From positions 1 through 64,000 of the forward strand of contig JAPOWG010000096.1 of assembly GCA_026707745.1 (NCBI GenBank): 64,000 nucleotides of DNA, read 5' to 3'. Below, piece by piece: positions 32,172 through 41,503 of the stretch; within the stretch, counting starts at the first letter, position 1, and every line of letters begins with the position of its first letter. Position numbers and translations under genes: made by a program. This DNA is from Chloroflexota bacterium (GTDB lineage: Bacteria; Chloroflexota; Anaerolineae; Aggregatilineales; Phototrophicaceae). The notes under the pieces are model-generated. The model did not search any database and was not told where the DNA came from. It saw nothing but the letters and a program-made list of their open reading frames with translations.

Positions 32172-32250
32172 GCCGCCCGCTGAGCGGCCGGCGAAAAAGT
32201 CCGCCGCGTTCTCAGCAAATAGTGAACCCACCGCTCGCGCGGGCACGGCA
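32171..32250 (-). repeat. Dispersed structured intergenic repeat, copy D
   Basis: In reverse orientation to copies A and B, immediately upstream of copy C. It starts AGCCGCCCGC, has a diverged core and ends with the hairpin CCGC-TCGC-GCGG, here extended by CCC/GGG-type pairs and nested in GTGAAC/GTTCAC arms (32222-32256). It is the most diverged of the four copies. Confidence 0.6.
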
Positions 32251-32260
32251 GTTCACCAAG

Positions 32261-32340
32261 AAAAAGCCGCCCGGCGGCAACGAAAAGGACTGCCGCGCTC
32301 ACCCAAAATAAGGAACTCGTTCCGCTCGCGCGGATAGTAG
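32261..32340 (-). repeat. Dispersed structured intergenic repeat, copy C
   Basis: Reverse complement of the copy A pattern: AAAAAGCCGCCCGGCGGC, then CTGCCGCGCTCACCCAAAAT, then the hairpin CCGC-TCGC-GCGG (32322-32333). Together with copy D it fills the space between the two Lpl permease genes. Confidence 0.75.
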
Positions 32341-32362
32341 TTTATTGAATGAGGAGTGGCCG

Positions 32363-33283
32363 ATGGCGTCAATGTCGAACTACGACAGCAATATCAACAA
32401 GGTCAACGAGTCGCCGGTCGACCGCGTCTTCATGATGGGCAACACCGTGTTCTTGCTCGTCATCACTGTCATCGTCCTGCTGCCTCTGATATTCATCGTC
32501 AGCGCCTCCTTCAGTTCAGCCGAAGCCGTGATCGCCGGCCGGGTGACCTTATGGCCCGTCGACTTCAGCCTGCTGGGATACGAAACCATCTTCGAGCACA
32601 AAAAGGTGTGGAACGGCTTCGCCAATTCGCTCTTTTACACATTTTTTGGCACCATATTCAACGTGGTCATGACGATCATCGCGGCTTATCCCCTGTCGCG
32701 GCAGGATCTTGTCGGACGTCGTGTCATCACGATCGCCTTCATCTTCACCATGCTTTTCAGTGGCGGCTTGATACCGACCTATATGGTCGTGCGCGATCTG
32801 GGCTTGCTCAATACGCGGGCGGCGATGATCCTGCCGACCGGCATCGGCGTCTTTAATCTGCTAATCACGATTACCTTCTTCCGCACGACGATTCCGCCCG
32901 AGTTGATCGAGGCGGCGCGCATCGACGGCGCTAACGACTTCCGCACTTTCGGCAGCATCATCCTGCCTCTGGCGCGCCCGATCATCGCCGTGCTGGCCTT
33001 GTTCTATGCTGTCAACACGCATTGGAACACCTATTTTCAAGCGTTGATCTATCTGAAGGATCAGGAGCTTTTCCCGTTGCAGCTCGTCCTGCGCGAGATA
33101 TTGATTCAAAACACAATAGACGCGTCGATGCTCATTGATATCGAAGATCTGGTCGCGCGCGAGGGCCTGCGCGAGTTGCTGAAGTATTCGCTGATTGTGG
33201 TCGCAAGCGTGCCGGTGATGATCATCTACCCCTTTGTGCAGCGGCACTTCGTCAAAGGCATGATGATCGGCTCGGTAAAATAG
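32363..33283 (+). CDS. LplC/YtcP-type ABC transporter permease
   Basis: 306 residues, six membrane helices. It shows TVFLLVITVIVLLPLIFIVSASF, then SGGLIPTYMVVRDLGLLNT and the EAA loop PPELIEAARIDGANDFRTFGSIILPL, matching the LplC partner of LplB-type importers. The C-terminus FVQRHFVKGMMIGSVK is typical. The ATG at 32363 follows GAGGAGTGGCCG; the frame is open to a TTG at 32345. It is separated from the first permease by the two repeat copies. Confidence 0.88.
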   Translation: MASMSNYDSNINKVNESPVDRVFMMGNTVFLLVITVIVLLPLIFIVSASFSSAEAVIAGRVTLWPVDFSLLGYETIFEHKKVWNGFANSLFYTFFGTIFNVVMTIIAAYPLSRQDLVGRRVITIAFIFTMLFSGGLIPTYMVVRDLGLLNTRAAMILPTGIGVFNLLITITFFRTTIPPELIEAARIDGANDFRTFGSIILPLARPIIAVLALFYAVNTHWNTYFQALIYLKDQELFPLQLVLREILIQNTIDASMLIDIEDLVAREGLRELLKYSLIVVASVPVMIIYPFVQRHFVKGMMIGSVK

Positions 33284-33372
33284 GCAAATTGTGAGAAACG
33301 GAAAGGAGTTCGTCTATCGAGTATTTTCATCCATCATCCGCGATCACTTGATTGCATTGGAAAGGATTTGAC

Positions 33373-35016
33373 ATGAGTAAGAGAATAATCGCCTTGACAC
33401 TGCTACTTCTATTGGCGCTGCCACTGACAGCTTTAGGACAGGACATGGTATCGGGACCCGGCGAATTCCCCATTGTCGAGGAACCAATCACGCTTAATAT
33501 CCTGATGCTTGGACACGCCATCGTCGAAGACTTCCCGACTAATACCTTCACCCATTGGTACAGCGAACGCACGGGTATCAATCTCAGTTTCGATATCGCG
33601 CCGCCAAACGAAATGCAAGAAGTGCTCAACCTGACCATCGCCAGCGGCGACTTGCCCGATATCATCGTCGGCTTCACAGTTGATCCCTCAACCCTGGCGC
33701 TCTTCGGTCCGCAAGGTCTCTTCCTGCCGCTCAGTGGACTAATTGAAGAGCAAGGCCACTTCATCCACGAGGTATTCGCTGGCTCGCCGCAGGTGCGCCC
33801 GCTGATCACATCGCCCGACGGCGAGATCTACGGTTTGCCGCAAGTTAACGAATGCTACCATTGCTTCTATGCCCAACGCGCCTGGATTAATTCGGACTGG
33901 TTGGAGAACGTCGGCATGGGCGTTCCCCAAACCACTGACGAGTTGGTTGATGTGCTGACCGCTTTCAAAGAGCAGGATGCCAACGGCAATGGCGACCCCA
34001 ATGACGAGATCCCGCTGGCCGCCGCCGCTACTGGCTGGAATGCCAATATCGACGGCTTCATGATGAATCCCTTCGTTTTCAGCGAATTCAACGGCCAGAA
34101 CCGTTACTTCGAAATCAACGATGGCGTCATCTCGCAAAACGTCACCAGCGAGGGCTATCGCGAGGGCTTGCGTTATCTGAACACTTTGTTCGAGCTTGGC
34201 TTGTTCGGCGAAGAGAGTTTCACGCAGCCGGCAGATCAATTGAAACAGCAGATCGAGGGCGGCGACGCGCCGACGATCGGCATGGTCATCAATGGCGGAC
34301 ACCCGAATTTCGCCAATATCGGCGGCGACCGCTGGAAAAAATATGTCGGCGTTCCGCCCTTGGAAGGGCCGACCGGACTGCGCCAGATGCCCTATAATCC
34401 TTGGGGCGTTGGCTCCGGCCAATGCGTCATCAACAGCCGGACGGAACATGCGGCCGCGGCCTTCAAGTGGTGCGATGGCTTGTACGACCGCGAGACGACC
34501 TTGCGCTCGGTCTTCGGCATTCCGCAGTGGGAAGCGGCAGAAGGCGAAGAAGGGCAATGGAAATGGGCGGAAGAGGGCGAGCCCGCGCTCGGCCCCGAAT
34601 TCGAATCTATCTGGCGCCGTCTCTCCACTTTCGGTTCGCTGCAAAACGTCCACTGGGCACAGCGCGGACCGAGCTATCGCCCCAATCACTTGCGCTTGGG
34701 CGAAGTCCGCCGCGAGGATGCCGCCGGCTTAGAAGTTGTGCTCTACGAGGAGACCAAAACCAAGTACGAGCCCTACGCCCGCGCTATTGAAGATCTGATA
34801 CCGCCGTTGGCCTTCACCACGGCGCAGGCGGCAGAGATCACCGAGTTGCGTCTGGGCATCAACGACTACGTGGCGCAGTTGACGGCGGAATTCGTCCTCG
34901 GACGCCAGGACATTGACGCCGGCTGGGATAACTTCGTCGCCACGCTCGAAGCCTTGGGCGTCAATCGGGTTGCCGAGATTTATCAAGCCGCGTACGACGC
35001 GCAGTATGGCGGATAA
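33373..35016 (+). CDS. Extracellular solute-binding protein of the Lpl-type importer
   Basis: About 547 residues, the large type that goes with LplB/LplC permeases. The signal peptide is MSKRIIALTLLLLLALPLTALGQD; there is no lipobox cysteine. The mature part has FTHWYSERTGINLSFDIAPP, ASGDLPDIIVGF and KEQDANGNGDPNDEIPLAA, which are typical of this binding-protein group (the Asp-Asn-Gly-rich loop may bind calcium). The ATG at 33373 follows AAAGGATTTGAC. The downstream sulfatase and GH51 genes suggest that it binds a glycan fragment. Confidence 0.88.
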   Translation: MSKRIIALTLLLLLALPLTALGQDMVSGPGEFPIVEEPITLNILMLGHAIVEDFPTNTFTHWYSERTGINLSFDIAPPNEMQEVLNLTIASGDLPDIIVGFTVDPSTLALFGPQGLFLPLSGLIEEQGHFIHEVFAGSPQVRPLITSPDGEIYGLPQVNECYHCFYAQRAWINSDWLENVGMGVPQTTDELVDVLTAFKEQDANGNGDPNDEIPLAAAATGWNANIDGFMMNPFVFSEFNGQNRYFEINDGVISQNVTSEGYREGLRYLNTLFELGLFGEESFTQPADQLKQQIEGGDAPTIGMVINGGHPNFANIGGDRWKKYVGVPPLEGPTGLRQMPYNPWGVGSGQCVINSRTEHAAAAFKWCDGLYDRETTLRSVFGIPQWEAAEGEEGQWKWAEEGEPALGPEFESIWRRLSTFGSLQNVHWAQRGPSYRPNHLRLGEVRREDAAGLEVVLYEETKTKYEPYARAIEDLIPPLAFTTAQAAEITELRLGINDYVAQLTAEFVLGRQDIDAGWDNFVATLEALGVNRVAEIYQAAYDAQYGG

Positions 35017-35053
35017 TCGTCGCGCCGCTACGCTGACGAAACTGTGCAATTTC

Positions 35054-35121
35054 GGGTCAGCCGCCGGCTGACCCCTACACCACAATAAGGGTTGTGTAGG
35101 GGCGACCTATCAGGTCGCCCC
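35054..35121. repeat. Three overlapping hairpins after the binding-protein gene
   Basis: Hairpin 1 (35054-35074) has a 9-bp stem, hairpin 2 (35072-35102) a 9-bp stem and hairpin 3 (35099-35121) a 10-bp stem. The arms of hairpin 2 share bases with both neighbours, so hairpin 2 excludes 1 and 3. It may be a REP-like repeat block, a terminator or an mRNA-stability element between the binding protein and the sulfatase gene. Confidence 0.65.
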
Positions 35122-35163
35122 TATGCGCTCTGCTGGAGGACAGGATAGGAAAATACGCAACGC

Positions 35164-36723
35164 ATGACTCGACCCAATATCCTCTTCATCGTCTCCGACC
35201 AGCACAATGCCAAGGTGCTGGGGCACAAGGGGCACCCGGATGTTCAGACACCGCATCTGGACCGGATGGCGCGCGAGGGTTGTTGCTTCGACAACGCCAT
35301 CACCCAAAACCCCATTTGTACGCCCAGCCGCCTCTCCTTCCTCAGCGGTCAGTATCCCCACAATCACGGCTACTACAGTTTGAGCGGACCCAACCCCGGC
35401 GGGCTGCCAAATATCCTCGGGCATTTTCGTTCGGCCGGTTATTTCACCGCCGCCATGGGCAAAATCCACTGTCCCGAATACTGGGTGGAAGACCAATGTG
35501 ATGTCTTCCACGAGAGCAACTCCTGGCAAGCCGGTAGCGTCGTCGGTCGCTCGGCGGCCTATACGCGCTTTTTGGGTGAGCGCGGCGTGGAGCATTTGGA
35601 AGATCATATCCTGCTGCCGGAGTTCGGCCAACGCGGACGACAAAGCGTCGACGCTCGCCCCAGCCCGTTGAAATTTGACGAATCGCAGGAAGGCTGGCTG
35701 GCGGACACCGCTATCGAAACGATGCGACGCGCAACTGCGCGCGAGCAGCCCTTTCTACTGCATGTCAGTTTCCCGCGCCCGCATCAATGCACAACGCCCT
35801 GCCAAGAGTTTTGGGATCTGTATAACCCAACTGAATTGAGCCTGCCGCCCAATGCCGATTATGATCTGACAACGGCGAAGAAAGCCCCGCATATGATCGC
35901 GTCTGCGCAGCGCTGGCGCGAAAGCGACTGGCAGCTCTTCGAGCCAAAGACATTCCAAGCGGGACGCATGCGCAAATTGCACGGCTACCTGGGCGCGGTC
36001 AGTCAAGTGGACGCCGCGCTCGGCAAACTGCTGGCTTACCTGCGCGAGAGCGGTCAAGCCGATAACACCATCGTCGTCTACACATCGGACCACGGCGACT
36101 ACGCGACCGAGCACGGCATCATGGAAAAGGCACCGGGTATCTGCAGCGACGCCATCACGCGCGTGCCGATGATATGGTGGGCGCCGGGGCGCATCAAAGC
36201 CGGCGGCGCGGTCGACGATATTGTCGAGCTGGTGGATATCTCTAATACGCTCTGTTCCTTGGCGGGCGTCGACCTCATGGAGACGAGCGACGGACGCGAT
36301 ATCTCGCGCTTGCTCGCCGGCGAGCGGAGCGCGGATGAGCGCATCGGCGTGACTGAATTCGCCTGGAGCAAGAGCATCCGCAAGGGTCAATTTCGGCTGG
36401 TGCATTATCCACTGGCGATGTTCCCGGAGGAATATCCCGACGGCTTCGGCGAATTATACGACCTGGGTAGCGATCCCTGGGAAATGCGCAATCTTTATTT
36501 TGATGTCGAATATGCAGATGTTGTGGCAGAGTTGCGCGAAGATCTGCTGGAATGGCTGATCACGACGACGCGCCCGCGCACGGTTAGCGGCGTTAACTCG
36601 TCGCGGTTTGACGCGCCGGAATTGAATCAGCAGCGGATAGGGCGCTACCAGACCGTGGTCAATCACGACGGCAAGATCAATCCCAAGCTGTTGCGCGCTG
36701 CGAGAAACAAAAACTACCTTTAG
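35164..36723 (+). CDS. Sulfatase (type I, formylglycine-dependent)
   Basis: 519 residues. The N-terminus NILFIVSDQHNA supplies the first metal Asp. The signature Cys52-Thr-Pro-Ser-Arg56 (ICTPSRLSFLSG) is the site converted to formylglycine. The later TIVVYTSDHGDYATEHG block adds further metal ligands and HG. There is no signal peptide, so the enzyme is probably cytoplasmic and acts on imported sulfated saccharides. It lies in the Lpl-importer locus, before a methyltransferase and the GH51 enzyme. No maturase gene is in the window. Substrate inferred only. Confidence 0.9.
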   Translation: MTRPNILFIVSDQHNAKVLGHKGHPDVQTPHLDRMAREGCCFDNAITQNPICTPSRLSFLSGQYPHNHGYYSLSGPNPGGLPNILGHFRSAGYFTAAMGKIHCPEYWVEDQCDVFHESNSWQAGSVVGRSAAYTRFLGERGVEHLEDHILLPEFGQRGRQSVDARPSPLKFDESQEGWLADTAIETMRRATAREQPFLLHVSFPRPHQCTTPCQEFWDLYNPTELSLPPNADYDLTTAKKAPHMIASAQRWRESDWQLFEPKTFQAGRMRKLHGYLGAVSQVDAALGKLLAYLRESGQADNTIVVYTSDHGDYATEHGIMEKAPGICSDAITRVPMIWWAPGRIKAGGAVDDIVELVDISNTLCSLAGVDLMETSDGRDISRLLAGERSADERIGVTEFAWSKSIRKGQFRLVHYPLAMFPEEYPDGFGELYDLGSDPWEMRNLYFDVEYADVVAELREDLLEWLITTTRPRTVSGVNSSRFDAPELNQQRIGRYQTVVNHDGKINPKLLRAARNKNYL

Positions 36724-36810
36724 TCGTTCATGCGTCGCATCCGCATAGATTCGCGCCTTGCATATTTGCCGCGCGCCACAGACATGTGCGGCGAACGGAG
36801 ATAAAAGATT

Positions 36811-37551
36811 GTGGAGCATCATACCGGGTACGACGATTTTGCCCAAGTTTACAACCAGTTTTGGGCGGGTTATTCCATCCGCGTTGTCCCGATTCTCGAG
36901 CAATTAGCGCTCAACGATTGTCCACCAGGCGCTCATATTCTTGATCTGTGTTGTGGAACAGGTCAACTGGCAAGCGAATTGACCGAACGCGGCTACAAGG
37001 TCGCTGGAGTCGATGGTTCAAAGCAAATGCTGAACCATGCGCGCATCAATGCCCCGCAAGCGACATTCCACTGCGCGGACGTCCGCTACTTCGAATTGCC
37101 GACGAAATTCGACATCGCATTTTCAACTTATGACAGTCTGAATCATTTGCTCACTCATGATGATTTGGAAAAGGCATTCCGCAATGTCTACCGGCAACTT
37201 GAGACCGGCGGCGTCTTTGTTTTCGATATGAACCTTGAGTCAGGATTCCAGAGGCGCTGGGTCGGTTCGTTTAATATCAGGACGGATGACACCGTCGTTG
37301 CTGCGGAATCCAAGTACGATGAAAATGATAAACTGGCGACCCTAGACATTACGATTTTCGCCCAATACAAGGAAGATGAAGCGCTTTGGCGGCGCAACGA
37401 TGTAATCCTGACACAACGAGCGTTTACGGTTGATGAAGTGATCGAGACACTGGCAACAAGCGGTTTCGCAGAAATTGAAGTGTTCGACGCACGCCGGGAC
37501 TTTGAACTGCGGGAAGACGGACGCGCGTTCTTTACTGCGAAAAAACTGTAA
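36811..37551 (+). CDS. SAM-dependent class I methyltransferase
   Basis: 246 residues. Motif I is ILDLCCGTGQLASEL, followed by the acidic VAGVDGSKQML strand (motif II) and FDIAFSTYDSLNHL (motif IV). These define a Rossmann-fold methyltransferase of the Methyltransf_25 type. It starts with GTG at 36811 after GGAGATAAAAGATT. A hairpin (GCCG...CACA-GACA-TGTG-CGGC) lies at about 36770-36797 just before it. Target unknown; the glycan-degradation neighbourhood may be coincidental. Confidence 0.85.
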   Translation: MEHHTGYDDFAQVYNQFWAGYSIRVVPILEQLALNDCPPGAHILDLCCGTGQLASELTERGYKVAGVDGSKQMLNHARINAPQATFHCADVRYFELPTKFDIAFSTYDSLNHLLTHDDLEKAFRNVYRQLETGGVFVFDMNLESGFQRRWVGSFNIRTDDTVVAAESKYDENDKLATLDITIFAQYKEDEALWRRNDVILTQRAFTVDEVIETLATSGFAEIEVFDARRDFELREDGRAFFTAKKL

Positions 37552-37660
37552 TCGCAGCAGGCATAGAATCGGATTGCTTTGCAACACGTTTGCGCATCAT
37601 ACTTTGTGCTGAAGTGTCATACGTTATGTAAACTCTACTTTAATGGAGGAAAGTGATTCT

Positions 37661-39130
37661 GTGAACCAAATCAAGATCGACCCCGAACGACAAATCGGCA
37701 AGATTAACCGTGATATCTTTGGCGGCTTCGCCGAGCACCTGGGACGCCATATCTATGGCGGCATCTATGACCCCGGTTCCCCGCTAGCGGACGAAAACGG
37801 ATTTCGCAAGGACGTGCTGGCGGCCGTCCGGCGTCTGAAGATGCCCGTCATCCGCTACCCAGGCGGCAATTTCGTCTCCGGTTATCGTTGGCGCGACGGC
37901 GTTGGACCCAAAGAGCAACGGCCGGCGCGGGTCGAGCTGGCCTGGCAAGACATCGAGAGCAATCACTTCGGCACTGACGAGTTCGTGGCCTGGTGCCGCG
38001 CGCTGGGCACGGAACCGTATCTGGTGGTCAACGCCGGCGACGGCGATATGCGCGAGGCCCGCGACTGGGTGGAATACTGCAATAGCGCGACCGGCAGCGC
38101 CCTCGCAAACATGCGCCGCGCCAATGGCTTTGACGCGCCGCACAACGTGAAATTCTGGGGCATCGGCAACGAGGTCGACGGCGCATGGCAAATCGGGCAC
38201 AAGACGCCGGATGAATACGCGCGGACCTACAAGGAGTTCGCCAAAGTCATGCGCTGGGTGGACCCATCCATCAAACTGATCGCCTCAGTAACATCGGACT
38301 TTCGCTATCAGCCGGTTGAGCGCACACAGCTTCTTTTTGAACAGGCCTCGGATCTGCTTGACTACCTTGCGGTCCATTGGTACGTCGGCAATCACGACGA
38401 CGACTTCGCCAAATACATGACGCTCTCCGAATTTTTCGAAGCGCGCCTGTCCGCTTTCGAGGGCGCGATCGACGCCATGCGGCATGAAATGGGCATTGAG
38501 CGCCCCATATCTATCGCCGTCGATGAGTGGAATGTCTGGTATCGCGCCAGGGGCAACTCGCGGGAAGAACGCAACAACCTCGAAGAACGCTACAACCTGG
38601 AAGACGCGCTGGTGGTGGCCATGCACTTCAACGCTTTCATCCGCCATTGCCGCTCGGTGCAGATGGCCAATATCGCACAAATCGTTAATGTCATCGCGCC
38701 GATCTTCACTGACGAAGAAGGCTTGTTCCTGCAGACGATCTTCCACCCCTTTGAACTTTTCGCCAGCAACTGCGGCGATATCGCCTTGGATGTCTTTTGG
38801 AAGAGCGATACCTTCTCCGGCGGCAACTACAATGGTATCCGCACACTGGATGTTTCGGCGACGATTGATGCAGCGGGCAAGAAGCTTAGCGTTTTCGTCG
38901 TGAACCGGAGTCAGACAGACGCCATCGAAACGACCGTGACGTTGCAGTCTGGCCAGTACAAAGGAGGGCTGCGCGCTGCGGTGGTCAACGGTCCCGATAT
39001 TAAAGCGGAAAATTCATTTGAGCAGCCGGAGCAGGTCACGGTGCGCGAATCGCGGAACAGGGCTGAAGGCAAGGACTATGTACATGTCTTCGAGCCGCAT
39101 TCGGTGACGGCGCTTGTCTTCGAGATTTAG
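37661..39130 (+). CDS. Alpha-L-arabinofuranosidase, GH51
   Basis: About 489 residues, a retaining glycosidase that removes terminal arabinofuranose. The start region IGKINRDIFGGFAEHLGRHIYGGIYDP is the GH51 hallmark. The acid/base Glu is in FWGIGNEVDGAW (about 171) and the nucleophile Glu in IAVDEWNVWY (about 289). A C-terminal beta domain ends HVFEPHSVTALVFEI. I chose the GTG at 37661 after the GGAGGAAAGTGATTCT stretch; an ATG at 37643 lies inside that site. No signal peptide, so it acts on imported arabino-oligosaccharides, followed directly by a sugar kinase. Confidence 0.93.
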   Translation: MNQIKIDPERQIGKINRDIFGGFAEHLGRHIYGGIYDPGSPLADENGFRKDVLAAVRRLKMPVIRYPGGNFVSGYRWRDGVGPKEQRPARVELAWQDIESNHFGTDEFVAWCRALGTEPYLVVNAGDGDMREARDWVEYCNSATGSALANMRRANGFDAPHNVKFWGIGNEVDGAWQIGHKTPDEYARTYKEFAKVMRWVDPSIKLIASVTSDFRYQPVERTQLLFEQASDLLDYLAVHWYVGNHDDDFAKYMTLSEFFEARLSAFEGAIDAMRHEMGIERPISIAVDEWNVWYRARGNSREERNNLEERYNLEDALVVAMHFNAFIRHCRSVQMANIAQIVNVIAPIFTDEEGLFLQTIFHPFELFASNCGDIALDVFWKSDTFSGGNYNGIRTLDVSATIDAAGKKLSVFVVNRSQTDAIETTVTLQSGQYKGGLRAAVVNGPDIKAENSFEQPEQVTVRESRNRAEGKDYVHVFEPHSVTALVFEI

Positions 39131-39144
39131 CACGGGGCTTGTCA

Positions 39145-40644
39145 ATGAATCGAGACAGTCCCAGCAACGCAGCATGCGAAATCGTGCTCGGCATTGATCT
39201 GGGCACCCAAGGGCTCAAACTCGTCGCCTTTGATGCGGCCAGCGCGCAGGTGCTGGGCAGTGTCTTCGCCCGGGTCGAGAATCTGACGCCGGCGCCCGGC
39301 TGGTTGGAACAAGAGCCGCAGCAATGGTGGACGACGCTCTGTCGGCTCACGCGCGATTTAACAGCCGCGAAAGACATCCCCAGGCAAGCTGTAGTCGCGA
39401 TCGGACTCTCCGGCCACATGCACTCGATTGTACCGCTGCGCGCGGACGGCAGCGTCGCGCACAACTGCATCGTCTGGGCCGATACGCGTTCAAGGGAACA
39501 GGCGCGGCGCATCAGCGTGGGAGCAAACTCCCCGCTCTGGAATCCATCAATCGCGCCTTACAGCCTCGCCAAAATCCTCTGGCTGCGCGAGCGCCGTCCC
39601 GAACTCAGCGACGAGATCGCGCATATACTCTGGTCGAAGGACTACCTGCGCTATCGACTGACTGGCAATATCGCAACGGAATTCTCCGACGCTTCGGGCA
39701 CGCTGATGTGGGATTTCGCCGCGCGAGCCTGGGATGACGCCCTGCTGGCGGACTTCGAGCTATCTCCCGACTTGCTTCCGGATGCGCGCGCCTCGAGTGA
39801 GGCGGCCGGCACGCTTTCAGAGAGGGCCGCCGCAGACTTGGGTCTGTCTGTCAACACTGTCGTGGCATACGGTGGCGGGGACTGCGCCTGCGCGGTCGTC
39901 GGATCGGGCATACCGGACTCGGATACCCTGCTGATAAACGCCGGTACGGCAGTCCAAGTCTTTGAAATGCGAGCGGAGCCGCGTCCCTTTGATCATGGCG
40001 ACGGCGTCCGTTACCTGTTTGAGCTCGGCGTCGAGGGCAGAACATTCGCCATCGGTGCGCTCAATAGCGCCGGGCACTCGCTGGAATGGTGGCGCCGCCT
40101 GCTGAACGAGCGGATGACCTATGCCCAGTTTGATGCTCTGGCGGCTGATGAATCGCCCAATCCGGAAGGTCCGATCTTCCTGCCTTTCCTGCAGGGCACG
40201 GGCACCCCGCGCTTGCTGGACGGTTCTTTCGGCAGTTTTGTGCAGCTCTCCGCGACTACGGACCAGCGTGCGCTGGCCCGCGCGGTGATGGACGGCGTCG
40301 CCTTTGGCGTCAAGCACTGTGCCGAAGCCTTGGTCAAGCGCGGCGATCTATCAGCCAAGAAGATCCTCTTCACAGGCGGCCTGCCCAAAAGCCCGTTGAT
40401 GCGGCAGATCCTAGCCAACGTCTTTGACGGCGAGGTCCGCTTTCGCTCCTTCTCCGATATGTCGGCGCTGGGCGCGGCCGCCCACGGCGTGGTCGCTGCG
40501 GGCTTGGCGCCGGACGCGCGCGCATGGCTGGCCGAATTCGACTACGGCGAAGGTCGCGCGGCTTCGTCCCCAGCGTTCCGTGAACGATACACAGTCACTT
40601 ACGAGCGCTACAAGGAATGGGCGGCTCGCATCACTTCTGCTTGA
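39145..40644 (+). CDS. xylB: FGGY-family carbohydrate kinase (xylulokinase-like)
   Basis: About 499 residues. The N-terminal ATPase fold begins LGIDLGTQGLKLVAFD. The MHSIVPLRADG substrate region and SKDYLRYRLTGNIATEFSDASGT are typical of xylulokinases. The C-terminal FGGY half has VAYGGGDCACAVVGSG and FTGGLPKSPLMRQILANV. It phosphorylates a ketopentose for the pentose phosphate pathway, in line with the upstream arabinofuranosidase, though a ribulokinase-like substrate cannot be excluded. The stop codon abuts that of the convergent MpaB-like gene with no spacer. Confidence 0.85.
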   Translation: MNRDSPSNAACEIVLGIDLGTQGLKLVAFDAASAQVLGSVFARVENLTPAPGWLEQEPQQWWTTLCRLTRDLTAAKDIPRQAVVAIGLSGHMHSIVPLRADGSVAHNCIVWADTRSREQARRISVGANSPLWNPSIAPYSLAKILWLRERRPELSDEIAHILWSKDYLRYRLTGNIATEFSDASGTLMWDFAARAWDDALLADFELSPDLLPDARASSEAAGTLSERAAADLGLSVNTVVAYGGGDCACAVVGSGIPDSDTLLINAGTAVQVFEMRAEPRPFDHGDGVRYLFELGVEGRTFAIGALNSAGHSLEWWRRLLNERMTYAQFDALAADESPNPEGPIFLPFLQGTGTPRLLDGSFGSFVQLSATTDQRALARAVMDGVAFGVKHCAEALVKRGDLSAKKILFTGGLPKSPLMRQILANVFDGEVRFRSFSDMSALGAAAHGVVAAGLAPDARAWLAEFDYGEGRAASSPAFRERYTVTYERYKEWAARITSA

Positions 40645-41490
40645 CTAGCTTTTGGGCGGTCCCAGATTCTCCAGTTGGTAGCCATCAGGATAGCTTCTGT
40701 GGGCAGCGCGCGTGAGCAAGAATGGTTCGCGGCGCGGTGGCAGGAAACGCAATAGCTTCGCCGCCAGCAGCAGCGATCCATGCACCGCCAGTCTCATCAG
40801 CGGCAACGGTTTGGGATAGCCGAAGGCGCGGCGCAGGGGTTCGTCGAGCATGGCATAGATCACCTGCCGAACGATTGGTCGCAGTGGCTTGGGATACCAG
40901 TTCTGCAAGACTTGGAGCGTGGCATCGGCAACGCGACGGTTCGACGCTTCGTAACGAAAACGCTCCCGTTCATAGTCTTGCTTGAATCCCTCGAATTCTT
41001 CAATCGTAGGCGGAATGTTTTTGATCGCCATGCGCGCCCCCACCTCGACCCAAAAGTGATAATTGGCGAGATTCTCGTTGTGATTCGGGCGACGCCAGCT
41101 GAATCTCTGTGTCCAGAAAATGGGCTCAAAGACAAAAGTGGACAGGACGTATAGCATATCGTCATTCGCGATGTCAAATCTGCCATGCATACGGTTGATC
41201 ATCTTGATCGCTTGACGGCCGCGTGGGCTGTCATAGCCGTTCTCGACGATCTCGGCCAGCAGCAAGCCCGTGTCGTCAACGCGCCGTTGCCCATGCCGTT
41301 TGAATTGCCCGGTTTGATCGAGCAATTGGCTGATGCTGGGCACACCGTAGCTGCGGAACAAGGCGAATTCCAGCGACTTGCGGATAAGCCAGGGGTACTC
41401 GTAGGCGCCGACGAGCAAAACGATCTCCTGGCAATCCGCCTTGGGATCCAGCCCCAGGATACGATCTCGGATGTCGAATCGTCCGGCCAC
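40645..41490 (-). CDS. MpaB-family oxygenase (DUF2236-like)
   Basis: 281 residues. The pattern YPWLIRKSLEFALFRSYGVPSIS, then LAEIVENGYDSPRGRQAIKMINRMHGRFDIANDDMLYVLSTFVFEP and the later WRIRNN-like FWVEVGARM helix match the ER-bound oxygenase mpaB/rubber oxygenase domain, probably heme-binding through the conserved histidine of NRMHGRF. The GTG at 41490 has no clear ribosome site. It is the last gene of the minus-strand group starting at 44492. The reaction in bacteria outside latex clearing is unknown. Confidence 0.75.
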   Translation of the reverse strand: MAGRFDIRDRILGLDPKADCQEIVLLVGAYEYPWLIRKSLEFALFRSYGVPSISQLLDQTGQFKRHGQRRVDDTGLLLAEIVENGYDSPRGRQAIKMINRMHGRFDIANDDMLYVLSTFVFEPIFWTQRFSWRRPNHNENLANYHFWVEVGARMAIKNIPPTIEEFEGFKQDYERERFRYEASNRRVADATLQVLQNWYPKPLRPIVRQVIYAMLDEPLRRAFGYPKPLPLMRLAVHGSLLLAAKLLRFLPPRREPFLLTRAAHRSYPDGYQLENLGPPKS

Positions 41491-41503
41491 GGCAATATGT
41501 TTC

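Noticed and set aside
33739..34689. 316-codon open frame antisense to the Lpl binding protein
   Set aside because: Shadow of a real gene with signal peptide and family motifs on the plus strand.
36770..36797. Hairpin before the methyltransferase resembling the dispersed repeat
   Set aside because: It shares a GCCGCGC stretch with the repeat but lacks the TTATTATTTT core and the terminal hairpin arrangement.
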